Assembly: GCF_006334915.2 (NCBI RefSeq)
Contig: NZ_VDMA02000030.1
Coordinates: 1-64,000 of the forward strand
Direction: 5' to 3'
DNA length: 64,000 nt
DNA from: Microbispora catharanthi
Lineage (GTDB): Bacteria; Actinomycetota; Actinomycetes; Streptosporangiales; Streptosporangiaceae
Under the pieces are notes generated by a model, which saw only the letters and a list, made by a program, of their open reading frames with translations, ran no database searches and was not told where the DNA came from. Each line of letters begins with the position of its first letter. The first letter of the stretch is position 1. Of the stretch, positions 17,801 through 24,548 are shown in pieces. Made by a program: the position numbers and the translations under genes.

Positions 17801-17962
17801 CTCTATCTCGACGTCCCCTTCGAGGACAAGGATGAGCTGAAGCGCTTGGCACGGGCCGAAGGCATGTCCGCGTCCTGGGACGGCAGGCGGAAGTTGTGGC
17901 ACGTCGATGCCGGTATTCCCCGGCATGTCGTCCGCCGATGGCTTCCACCGTCGAATTCCTGA
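14897..17962 (+). CDS. SF1 helicase-PLD nuclease-DUF5710 protein, Mokosh type II (MkoC)-like defence candidate
   Basis: This 1021-residue protein has a split COG1112-type SF1 helicase (UPF1/DNA2 group). Walker A GPPGTGKT is at 189-196 and Walker B DEAG at 474-477, with a long coiled-coil insertion between them (about 250-430). GDFRQLP begins at 499, QYRMRP at 558, and VDTVHRFQG at 689-697. A phospholipase-D half follows, with one HKD motif H887-x-K889-x4-D894 and GSLN at 901-904. Residues about 965-1017 (YLDVPFEDKDELKRLA to WDGRRKLWHV) match DUF5710. Helicase plus PLD in one chain is the architecture of MkoC of type II Mokosh antiphage defence; the DUF5710 tail is extra. The start is ATG 14897 with GGGAG upstream; the open frame extends further, across nhaA. 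GC looks lower than in the neighbours. Confidence 0.85.
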   Translation: MSGPRHTPFPIDQLLRAVRLEIAAELRSDGDGEKLSLSEGRRLGHSAEKYEYLFSCKAWKEIFSGERLLIRPSRSRDAWASAEVRRMPDGKVKVRTPADLGAGPIQAQVRLDETAGWEAVVERLESAGRAADSVNLTSAGWLMDQGRPRVERCATPERFIRGYRERTLNDGQRQAVEQALGSELTYIWGPPGTGKTDVVAAIAEGTCRQGLRVLFVAPTKVAVDQALERICDLLSGEERFGRGLVQRAGEIELPSLAAKFGEQIDPARIAERLSASLVEQISDVRRRLEAALQDLTLHADVATAEERLAVLRTDHDRAAQRIALLQQRIQLAHRAIGEIDHEIRSIAPPTGLFAKKKQAKLEQLGRMRWDRQQELVAADDELPLAHAAQSRYATEIAEAERALTAQRSRLRAVPARGPLQEAVDRLRQHLPGLEQELRKIADVVRGNCMVMGTTVAKAVQSRRLLDSIDVVIIDEAGMVNTPSAWCVAGLAGRRLVIAGDFRQLPAVTRASGDRSSSQEDREHARLWMDRDPFTTAGLVDATGRALRDDPRLVCLDTQYRMRPAICEVVNVVAYPDAPLRTGREDYGRLPPSPLLSGPLMLIDTTPRRLPNPTARYGAHTTNPVHEAVVHELIRGLQYDEVLPARKWTDLAAGERPTDRMAVIAPFKAQVKALRDSLAYRFGQDCDGLVDTVHRFQGSQRPLVVIDTVAGSGDKPGYFYEGLGLSSSTCRLLNVALSRAQDHLVVVADIQFLRAKLNPAGEAARMLTHLERHAHKLSVDDLVPFRCAADLAGLPEEELARPAFFPADEVPRAIAWDIARARHSIEIYCAFLDPNPVHNWLRHLAPRVQAGVRVTVHTRDQSEDARRKALIEELRAAGCQVATRERMHEKVLILDDTVLWHGSLNLLANTGPTDLMMRITDPGACRRVRHIVERARMERPARPWPQRGFSGPRPEGDGEPRPGAVVGGRLYLDVPFEDKDELKRLARAEGMSASWDGRRKLWHVDAGIPRHVVRRWLPPSNS

Positions 17963-17992
17963 CGTTCACCAATGACGTTCATCAGCGACGTT

Positions 17993-18055
17993 CACCAGTG
18001 CCGGTCACCAGTGCCGGTCACCAGTGCCGGTCGCAGTGATGGTCGCAGTGATGGT
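17993..18055. repeat. Short tandem repeats downstream of the helicase-PLD gene
   Basis: There are three 13-bp copies of CACCAGTGCCGGT (17993-18031), followed directly by two 12-bp copies of CGCAGTGATGGT (18032-18055). They lie in the 230-bp spacer between the convergent helicase and HNH genes, which holds no supported gene. Confidence 0.8.
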
Positions 18056-18193
18056 CGCAGCGGGCCGAACACTCCGAGCCCAGCCACCCCCTCCACTGGC
18101 TCAGGCCCTCGCTCGATGTCCAACCGCTCGGTGTCCCGCTGCTCGGTGTCCCGCCGCCCACTGTCTGGCCTTCCCTGTCGGGCGTGGGAGGTG

Positions 18194-20806
18194 TCAGAAG
18201 GGCGGTTCGTCGAGTTCGCCTCCGAGCAACGCTCCGTGTGTCCCGGTCTCGCCCTCCGGTTCCGATGGCGTTGCTACCTCCGTGTTCGGTTGTGAGGCCT
18301 CCTGTGGGAGCGGTGGTTCGGGGGCCGAGGGGAAGGTGGGGGTGTCGGGGAGGTCTCCGAGGTACCGGTAGGGCGATGGGGTGGGCTGGCTGCGGGGACG
18401 GGGATCACAGGCGGAGAGAATGATCTTTGGGAGAGGGCTGGGGTAGCGGTGCCCCAGCGGGCTGGTCCAGATGACCAGGTAAGGACTGGCGGTGCTGACG
18501 CGCCAGCCGCCGTGGTGCCGGGCGCGGTGGTCGTGGCGGCAGGCCAGGTGCAGGTTCTCCGCCTTCGTGGGCCCCTGCTCCGCCCACGGGAGGATGTGGT
18601 CCTGGTCGGTCCGGGTGGCGGGCGTGCGGCAGCCGGGCCAGGAGCAGACCCGGCCCCGGATTTGCACGTATCGTCGTAACGCCGCTCCGGCCTGACGCCG
18701 CCGCTCCGTATCCGCCGCGCCGTCCTCCAGACCCTCGGCTCGCCCGCCCACCGCGCCGTCCGCCATGCCGTCCTCCTCGCCAGTGGCCAGGAGGCGTGCG
18801 GCCTGAGTGGACAGGTCGGCGACGACCGGTGCCCACGCCCCGAAGACGCTGGCCGGCTGGGCGGCCAGCACCCGCAGGAGACTGAGGGTGACCTGTAGTT
18901 CGACAATGCCGCCGCGCCGCCGGTCGCGGGCGGGGCGGCCGGGGGTGTGGGGGCGGGCCCGGGTGAGTCCGGTCAGCGCCAGGTGGCCGTTGTCGTGACA
19001 GATGGCGTATCGCCACTGCCCGCCGAGCATGCCTGCGACGATGCGCCGGGCCAGGCAGGGGTGAATCACTCCCCAAGCAGGCAGATGGGCAGGATGCTCG
19101 TCCAGGCCGAGCAGTGTGGTCAGCTCGACCCGGATCTCCCGCACCGGCCACCCTGCGGCGCGCGCCCAAACACCGGCACCCGCCTGTGCATGACATTCAG
19201 CTCGGGCACGCCGCAACTCCGCCCTGTCGGGCCTGGCCCTGTCGGACCCAGCCTTATCGGGCCCGGCCCTGTCGGGCACGACCTTGTCGGGCACGACCTT
19301 GTCGGGCCCAGCCTTACCAGGCACCGCCTTATCGGCCCCAGCCTTATCGGACCCGGTCCCGCCCCGCCCGGTCTCATCATCAGGTGCGGGCGCGCCGACC
19401 GCTGTTTCCTCCGGCCCTGTCGGATGCGCGTCCATTGGATGTGAGCCGCACGCGGGCGACAGTCCGCCGGACCCATTTTCCGGGCGGCTACACGTCTCGG
19501 CGTCACGGTCGTCTTCGGCCGCGTCTCTGTCGGCGCCGGTGAAACCGTCAGTGCCGTCAGTGCCGTCAGTGCCGTCAGCGCCGGCAGTGCGACCGCCACC
19601 ACGTTCACCGAGGTCGCTACCAGGGCGCACGCCGCCATCGCCGTCGGGGCGGTTGGGGGCGGTGTCAGGGCGCACGCCGCCACCGCGGCCGGGGTGGTCA
19701 GGATCGTCGCCGCTGCCACCGGCGTTGTTGTCACCGTCGGGGGCGTTGCCGGCATCGCCTTCCCGGGTGTCGGGGGTGTCGTGGAAGGGGTGGCAGAGGA
19801 CGTGGGTGATGATCTCCTCATCCGACATCCCCTCGAACGTGCCGTCCAGACTTCCGAGGAAGAGGTCCACGCGGATGTGATCGATCGGGCGGCGGTCGCC
19901 GGCCCGTTTGCACGCCCGGGCCAGCTCATCGATGCGGTCGCACCCGGCCGCCGCCCGATCCAGAGGCAGGTCCAGCCCGGACACCGTCGCGGTGCCATCC
20001 TCGTTGCGGGTCCCCACCACCCGGCGGCGGCGTACCGCCTCCGCGTACCGGCGCTCGGCCCAGGCGGGATCGATCGCCAACGCCAGGCGCTGGATTCGCT
20101 CGATCAACTCGCCCACCGTCCAGGACGACGCCTGGGGCACCAGTTGTTCACACACCAGGGCGGCCTGCTCGTCGGTCAACCCCACCGTCCACCGGACGAA
20201 CGCCACCGCCCGGGGTTCGTCCAGGGTCCCGGCCAGCATCGCCTCCCCCAAAATCGGCAACCGGCGGTGAACATTCCAGGCCAGCTCGAAGGTGGAGTCG
20301 GCGCGGCGGCGTGACCACACCAGCGCCGCACGCGCCTCATCCGGGCCGAACTCATCCGGCACCTCCAGCCGCGCCACCTCGTCACCCGAGAACAGGTCCC
20401 GTAGCCCCACCTCCAGCAAGGCCCGCAAGAACCACGCCCGGGCATGACAAACCTGCCGGTAGGCCGCCTTGAGCACCTCCACCGTGTCGAACCCCGACAC
20501 GCGCTCCACGTTCACCTCGGCCAGCAGTCCGGCCAGCTCCGCACCTGGGGGTATCAGCGTGAGCCCGTCCGGAATCGGAACCGCGGTTCGCGACGGCGGA
20601 AGCACGCCGGCCGTTCCCACGCCGGACGACGAGGAGGAGCGGGAACAATCAGAAGCGGACGGCATGGGCGGCACAGGCGACGAGGACGACGCGCCGGGCA
20701 CGCGAGGCACCGACGACGCGGACTGCCTGAGCCATCTCCGAGGCGCGGGCGGCACGGAGGGCACTGGCGACAAGGCAGACACAGAGGACACGGACGGGCC
20801 TGGCAT
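18194..20806 (-). CDS. DUF222 / HNH endonuclease-like protein with internal repeat linker
   Basis: An 870-residue protein of the actinobacterial DUF222-HNH (13E12-repeat-like) family. The DUF222 helical region (about 80-320) is followed by a long Gly/Asp/Pro/Lys-rich linker with GPDKV-type pentapeptide repeats, and then by a C-terminal HNH module. That module reads RVCSWPGCRTPATRTDQDH, with the Asp-His of the motif, and ends in CRHDHRARHHGGW. The first 70 residues are Ser/Pro-rich. Such proteins occur in many copies per genome and are thought to be nucleases tied to mobile DNA, though activity is seldom shown. The start at 20806 has AAGGGGG about 9 bases upstream. It is convergent with the helicase-PLD gene. 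Confidence 0.88.
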   Translation of the reverse strand: MPGPSVSSVSALSPVPSVPPAPRRWLRQSASSVPRVPGASSSSPVPPMPSASDCSRSSSSSGVGTAGVLPPSRTAVPIPDGLTLIPPGAELAGLLAEVNVERVSGFDTVEVLKAAYRQVCHARAWFLRALLEVGLRDLFSGDEVARLEVPDEFGPDEARAALVWSRRRADSTFELAWNVHRRLPILGEAMLAGTLDEPRAVAFVRWTVGLTDEQAALVCEQLVPQASSWTVGELIERIQRLALAIDPAWAERRYAEAVRRRRVVGTRNEDGTATVSGLDLPLDRAAAGCDRIDELARACKRAGDRRPIDHIRVDLFLGSLDGTFEGMSDEEIITHVLCHPFHDTPDTREGDAGNAPDGDNNAGGSGDDPDHPGRGGGVRPDTAPNRPDGDGGVRPGSDLGERGGGRTAGADGTDGTDGTDGFTGADRDAAEDDRDAETCSRPENGSGGLSPACGSHPMDAHPTGPEETAVGAPAPDDETGRGGTGSDKAGADKAVPGKAGPDKVVPDKVVPDRAGPDKAGSDRARPDRAELRRARAECHAQAGAGVWARAAGWPVREIRVELTTLLGLDEHPAHLPAWGVIHPCLARRIVAGMLGGQWRYAICHDNGHLALTGLTRARPHTPGRPARDRRRGGIVELQVTLSLLRVLAAQPASVFGAWAPVVADLSTQAARLLATGEEDGMADGAVGGRAEGLEDGAADTERRRQAGAALRRYVQIRGRVCSWPGCRTPATRTDQDHILPWAEQGPTKAENLHLACRHDHRARHHGGWRVSTASPYLVIWTSPLGHRYPSPLPKIILSACDPRPRSQPTPSPYRYLGDLPDTPTFPSAPEPPLPQEASQPNTEVATPSEPEGETGTHGALLGGELDEPPF
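19224..19358. repeat. 15-bp coding minisatellite inside the HNH gene
   Basis: About nine degenerate 15-bp units of the form CTGTCGGGCCCGGCC or TTATCGGGCCCAGCC run head to tail. Because the unit is a multiple of three, the minus-strand gene reads them as repeated five-residue blocks (GPDKV, GPDKA, GSDRA and similar). Confidence 0.85.
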
Positions 20807-21157
20807 TGGCGGGCACCCCCTTCACGGCCGGAGACGAAAGCACCATGGGTTCCCGGCCGCTTGGACCGGGACTTACTCACACAGACTCGGCTACTTCATC
20901 AACCCGGCACATGGGCCACAAACCAGAACGCCAACCAAGCTCACCCGTAACAACTACTCCAAAGGCTAACCGAACACATACTCGAAAACAAGCGTGACCA
21001 GCACAAACATGGGGTCACAACCTCGCGCCGTCCACGAACCGGGAACGCGGGAGCGGATCGGTAGGGAGCGAGGACCGGAGCGAAGGCCCAGACCGGCCCG
21101 GCGAAGATTCTGAACGAGCGAGGAATTCCGGCCCGGTGGAGCGGGGCGGGCTTCGTG

Positions 21158-21330
21158 AGTACCGATGATCGAGAAGACGCCGGTCGGGATGAGCTACAGA
21201 TGCACCATCGACACCTTGATCGCCCAGGCGATCCGCCACGGACTCGCCCCGTCGATCGCCGCCGCCTCGCATAGCTCACAGGGATGGCCTGCAGTGCCGC
21301 GTAGATCACCGGCATGATGAAGCGGGTCCA
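21158..21330 (-). pseudogene. Fragment of a carbohydrate ABC transporter permease
   Basis: Reading leftward, one frame gives WTRFIMPVIYAALQAIP. The next frame continues ELCEAAAIDGASPWRIAW and KVSMVHL, an in-frame amber stop follows, and the same frame resumes LIPTGVFSIIGT. This is the EAA-loop region of a MalF-type sugar permease (EAAAIDGASPWR is the family signature) broken by one frameshift and one stop. No ATP-binding, binding-protein or other permease parts adjoin it. The rest of 20807-21400 shows no supported gene. Confidence 0.75.
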
Positions 21331-21400
21331 CGTCGCCGGCCGTGCAGAAGATTCGCAGCTCCCCCGCCCCGTCGGCGCGGCCCGTCTCCAGTAGCACAAG

Positions 21401-21433
21401 AAAGCCCAGGTCGGCTGTGCCGACCTGGGCTTT
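21401..21433. terminator. Terminator downstream of tRNA-Lys
   Basis: A perfect 15-bp inverted repeat (AAAGCCCAGGTCGGC and GCCGACCTGGGCTTT) with a 3-nt loop lies 7 bp beyond the 3' end of the tRNA. Its arms end in A and T runs, so it can act as an intrinsic terminator for the tRNA transcript. Confidence 0.85.
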
Positions 21434-21440
21434 CATTGGG

Positions 21441-21514
21441 TGCGCCGCCAGGGACTCGAACCCCGGACCCGCTGATTAAGAGTCAGCTGCTCTAACCAAC
21501 TGAGCTAGCGGCGC
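21441..21514 (-). tRNA. tRNA-Lys (anticodon CTT)
   Basis: A 74-nt cloverleaf without encoded CCA. The acceptor pair is GCGCCGC/GCGGCGC with discriminator A. The D-arm is TAGCTCAGTTGGTTAGAGC, the anticodon loop CTCTTAA carries CTT, and the T-arm contains GGTTCGAGTCC. It reads AAG lysine codons. Its 3' end faces the HNH/helicase segment. Confidence 0.95.
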
Positions 21515-21584
21515 CCGCGATGTCCGTAACCTTAGCAGTCCCGCGAAGGTCGCGCACATCGCTCGGTGATCGGAATGTCGCGGC

Positions 21585-22184
21585 TCAGCTCCGCCAGGCG
21601 CCGCTGGAGAAGGGCACCGGCTCGCCGCGCAGGCCCGGCCCGTCGCCCCACTTCGTGACGACGTACTGGATCGGGATGTGGCCGAGGTCGCCGCCGACGG
21701 TCAGCGTGTTCTCGTTCCAGGTGGTGCCGGTGAGCTCGGCGAAGGTCTTGCCGTCGATGTCGAGCATGACGCCGCTGTCCGACGGGACGCCCGGGCCGCG
21801 GTCGCCGATGAAGAACTTGGCCTTCTTGCCCTTGTAGAAGATGTAGCCCTCGGTGCCGAGCGGCCAGCTCGGGCTGGCGAACATCCCCTGCTGCATGGGC
21901 TTGCCGATGGCCGGCAGACCTGTGTCGCCCTGGCGGCCCGAGGAGTCGTCCCAGAAGTACGAGCCGGTGGTGCTGCCCTGGAGCAGGACCTCCTCGTGCG
22001 CCGGGATGGCGAGGGAGGGCTGGCGCGCCGGGATGGCGGCGGAAACGTTGACGGCCTCTTTGACCGGCTGCTCGACGGGCGCGGGCACGGCGGCCACGAG
22101 GGACGCGGTGACGGCCGCCGCACCGACGAGCGTGGCCGCGGCGGTGAGGCGTCGGTTGCCACGCATGTCAAACAGAGTCTTCAT
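21585..22184 (-). CDS. Secreted protein, possible double-psi beta-barrel fold
   Basis: A protein of about 199 residues with a basic start (MRGNRR) and a hydrophobic Ala/Val-rich segment (about 12-32), which fits a Sec signal peptide. The mature part contains SYFWDDSSGRQGDTGLP, FFIGDRGPGVPSDSGVMLDIDGKTFAELTG and a C-terminal KWGDGPG. The GDRGP...DIDGKTF pattern resembles RlpA/3D-type double-psi barrels of wall-associated proteins; this is my reading, not a sure family match. Starts at 22184 or Met7 are both possible, and a longer ATG frame begins at 22232. It is adjacent to tRNA-Lys on the same strand. Confidence 0.75.
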   Translation of the reverse strand: MKTLFDMRGNRRLTAAATLVGAAAVTASLVAAVPAPVEQPVKEAVNVSAAIPARQPSLAIPAHEEVLLQGSTTGSYFWDDSSGRQGDTGLPAIGKPMQQGMFASPSWPLGTEGYIFYKGKKAKFFIGDRGPGVPSDSGVMLDIDGKTFAELTGTTWNENTLTVGGDLGHIPIQYVVTKWGDGPGLRGEPVPFSSGAWRS

Positions 22185-22780
22185 CAGGGCTGGGGATCTT
22201 TCGTGAGACGACAGAGAATGGCCATGCGTCATCTAGGGACCTGCGTGCGGCAGACCGCGAAGACGGGCCACGTGTCCGGGCAGGAGAAGTCGTTCACCCG
22301 GAGGCGTGTGCGCTGAAGCTATGGCGATCGGCCGGAAGGCCGTCGTGAGTCAGACGTGTGATCCGAGATGCCTTGGCTCAGAGGTCGATGTGGGGTCACC
22401 CACGGTGATCTCCTCTCCAAGTCCAATCCAGCCACCGGTCGGCGGCAAACAGGACACTACAGGACGAGTCAGGATGGAGCAAAGTAAAAGCCGCATACCG
22501 CCCAGAAGATCTACCTCTGGTCCTGTTTACCCCAAGAGGGGCAACTGCCCGCCACCCCGGCCTTTGTGATGTTGACGGTGCGTGACGGAGGCCCCGTCCG
22601 CGCGCGGCAAAGCGCGGAGGCCATACGGCAAGAGAGCACAAAGGAAATCACCGGGGACGGCGCGATAAAGCAACCCGCCGCAAAAGCGGAGCCGCCGAGC
22701 AGAAGGAAGACCGCCGGTTTACGAAGGCAAAGGTCATTTCCCGGAGCGGCCGGGGCGAGGCCCGCTCCCCGGTTCGGACA

Positions 22781-22799
22781 GGGAGGGGACGGGGAGGGG
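22781..22799 (+). other. G-quadruplex motif
   Basis: GGGAGGGGACGGGGAGGGG has four runs of at least three guanines with loops of 1-2 bases, the consensus for a compact parallel G-quadruplex on the plus strand. It lies about 40 bp before the structured element. Confidence 0.55.
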
Positions 22800-22837
22800 A
22801 CGGACGGGAGGAGAACGGGTACAGGACCCGGAAAATG

Positions 22838-22965
22838 CCGGAGCCGGGCAGTCCCCCAACTGCCCGGCTCCGGATCAAAGCGGTTCCGCCAGGAATGCCC
22901 TCCCCAAAGGCACCGGCGGGTCCCCCGCTTTCCGGACGCGGTTCCCCCATCCGCGTCCTTTATCA
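22838..22965 (+). ncRNA. Structured-RNA candidate with C-rich hairpin loops (6C-like)
   Basis: Hairpin 1 (22838-22873) is a perfect 15-bp stem CCGGAGCCGGGCAGT with loop CCCCCA. A helix AAAGCGG (22877-22883) with CCGCTTT (22925-22931) encloses two small stems, TTCC/GGAA and TGCC/GGCA. The last hairpin, GGACGCGG (22934-22941) with CCGCGTCC (22951-22958), has loop TTCCCCCAT and is followed by TTTAT like a terminator. Two C-rich-loop hairpins recall the actinobacterial 6C RNA, but the runs have five C, not six. Alternatively hairpin 1 is the OsmC terminator, since the minus strand reads CATTTT after it. Confidence 0.4.
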
Positions 22966-23083
22966 AGAAAGTCTGTCGCCCTCTCCCGAGGACTTGCTTC
23001 AACACTACAAGGGGCCCTGTCATGAAGTCGTCATAGGCAGGTTGATTTCCGGCCTACATCCGAACGGGCTCCGCCCGCCCGTG

Positions 23084-23470
23084 CTACCTCCCGAGGTCCA
23101 GCCTGACCTCGGTGCCCTTCTGGAGCGACCGGCTCACCGTGCAGTGGCGCTCGTGGACCCGCTCGGCGACGGCCTCGAAGACCTCGCCGGAGTCCTCCGG
23201 GGGCAACTCCACGTCGTAGGTCACCGTGACCGAGCGCAGCAGCGTCGGGCTCTCCTTCTCGGCGGAGACCTCGACGGCCAGCCGCACGAGCCGGTGGCCG
23301 CGCTTGGCGGTGAGCGGCTCGACCGTCATGACGTTGCAGCCGCCGACGGCGGCCAGCAGCAGCTCCACCGGGCTGAACAGGCCGTCACCGGAGCCCATCG
23401 TGATCTCGGCGCCGCGCTCGTTGCGGGCGACGAACCCGTCCTCGGTCCGCTCGACGCGTACAGAGCCCAT
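23084..23470 (-). CDS. OsmC/Ohr-family peroxidase-like protein
   Basis: A 128-residue OsmC-fold protein. The two redox cysteines are at Cys45 (VGGCNVMTVE) and Cys110 (ERHCTVSRSL), spaced as in OsmC/YhfA members that reduce organic hydroperoxides with thiol partners. The GGGTGAG ribosome-binding site lies inside the end of the histidine-kinase gene and the ATG follows its stop by 4 bp. It therefore sits last in the run small protein, response regulator, histidine kinase, OsmC, suggesting the two-component system is linked to redox or wall stress (inference). Confidence 0.9.
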   Translation of the reverse strand: MGSVRVERTEDGFVARNERGAEITMGSGDGLFSPVELLLAAVGGCNVMTVEPLTAKRGHRLVRLAVEVSAEKESPTLLRSVTVTYDVELPPEDSGEVFEAVAERVHERHCTVSRSLQKGTEVRLDLGR

Positions 23471-23474
23471 GACC

Positions 23475-24548
23475 TCACCCTACTGGCAGCGCCAGCCGGA
23501 CGAGTGTTCCTCCGCCGGGGGCGGGAGCGGCCGACACGCTGCCGCCGTGGCTGTCCACGACCTGGCCCACGATGGCCAGGCCCAGCCCCGATCCGGGTAG
23601 CGCCCGCGCCGAAGGCGCGCGGTAGAAGCGGTCGAAGACGTGCGGCAGGTCATCCGGCGAGATGCCGGGGCCGTGGTCGCGCACCGTCAGCACGCCGCCC
23701 CGCAGCGACACCTCGACCAGGCCGCCGGCCGGGCTGTACTTGGCCGCGTTGTCGAGCAGGTTGGCGACGGCCCTGGCGAGCCGGTCGGGCACACCCCGCA
23801 CCACCGTCGGCTCGGCCGACACGGAGTACGCCGTCGACGGCCAGTGCCTGGCCGCCCTGGTGACCTCCCGCTCCACGAGCTCGTCGAGGCGCACGCTCTC
23901 CACGAGCACGGCGGGCTCCTCGTCGCGAGCCAGCTCGACCACGTCGGAGACGAGCGCCGTGAGCTCCTCCAGCCCGCTCACCACGGCCCGGCTCACCTCC
24001 TTGCGGACCTCCTGCGGCAGGTCGCCTCTCATCAGCAGCTCGACGTTGGTCCGCAGGGCGGTGAGTGGCGTGCGCAGCTCGTGGGAGGCGTCGGCGACGA
24101 GGCGCTTTTGCGACTTGGCGGAGCGTTCCAGCGCGTCGAGCATGGCGTTGAAGCTGCGGGCCAGGCTGCTCAGCTCGTCGTCGCCCGTCACGTCGATGCG
24201 GGTGGTCAGGTCCCGGGTGGTCGCCACCCGTCCCGCCGCGTCCTTGAGCGCGTTGACCGGCCGCAGCGCGGCCCGGGCGGCCAGCCAGCCGAGCGCCCCC
24301 GACAGCACCAGGCCGCCGAGCGCCACGGCGAGGAAGGGCCAGCCCAGGTCGTCCACGTCGGCGAGAGCGGCCAGCACGCCGTCGGGGGGCGGGTCGCCGT
24401 AGCCTCCGTAGTTCTCGTACGTCCCGTAATGGTCCATCGCCCACTCGACCCGGCGGCAGGTGATGACGTAGGCGGCCACGATCACGACGATCACGCTCAC
24501 CGCGCCGGCCAGCGCGGAGGCCATCGCGAGCCGCCAGCGGAGCTTCAC
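23475..24548 (-). CDS. Sensor histidine kinase (HAMP-HisKA-HATPase)
   Basis: A 357-residue sensor with a first transmembrane segment (about 8-28), a short Tyr/Gly-rich extracytoplasmic loop (HYGTYENYGGYGDPPPD) and a second transmembrane segment (about 66-88). A HAMP domain follows, then HisKA with phospho-acceptor His156 in DASHELRTPL and an HATPase domain with NLLDNAAKYS, DHGPGI and GSGLGLAIV. The loop of about 35 residues is too small for a folded sensor domain, so it likely senses membrane state or a small ligand. The GTG overlaps the response-regulator stop by four bases (GTGA), so the two are translationally coupled. Confidence 0.92.
   Translation of the reverse strand: MKLRWRLAMASALAGAVSVIVVIVAAYVITCRRVEWAMDHYGTYENYGGYGDPPPDGVLAALADVDDLGWPFLAVALGGLVLSGALGWLAARAALRPVNALKDAAGRVATTRDLTTRIDVTGDDELSSLARSFNAMLDALERSAKSQKRLVADASHELRTPLTALRTNVELLMRGDLPQEVRKEVSRAVVSGLEELTALVSDVVELARDEEPAVLVESVRLDELVEREVTRAARHWPSTAYSVSAEPTVVRGVPDRLARAVANLLDNAAKYSPAGGLVEVSLRGGVLTVRDHGPGISPDDLPHVFDRFYRAPSARALPGSGLGLAIVGQVVDSHGGSVSAAPAPGGGTLVRLALPVG

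Larger units (their letters stand above)
22185..23083. other. Gene-free 0.9-kb region rich in hairpins
   Basis: I find no credible gene on either strand; short open frames have erratic composition. The stretch holds CCGCGC-loop-GCGCGG and GACGG-loop-CCGTC stems near 22585-22620, a G-quadruplex motif and the structured element described separately. Part of it must be the 5' leader of the secreted protein gene and the 3' region of the OsmC gene. Confidence 0.55.

Noticed and set aside
17993-18055. CRISPR-like array
   Set aside because: The units are 12-13 bp, contiguous and without spacers, and no cas gene is present.
21441-21514. Attachment site for an integrated element at tRNA-Lys
   Set aside because: I found no second copy of the tRNA 3' end in the window and no integrase or excisionase gene.
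22185-22470. Leader of the secreted barrel-like gene as a c-di-AMP (ydaO) riboswitch
   Set aside because: A GGGTGAA segment and C/G-rich stems are present, but the other conserved blocks (GAACCC, AACCCG, AGCTAACC order) are not found. Only a covariance-model search could revive it.
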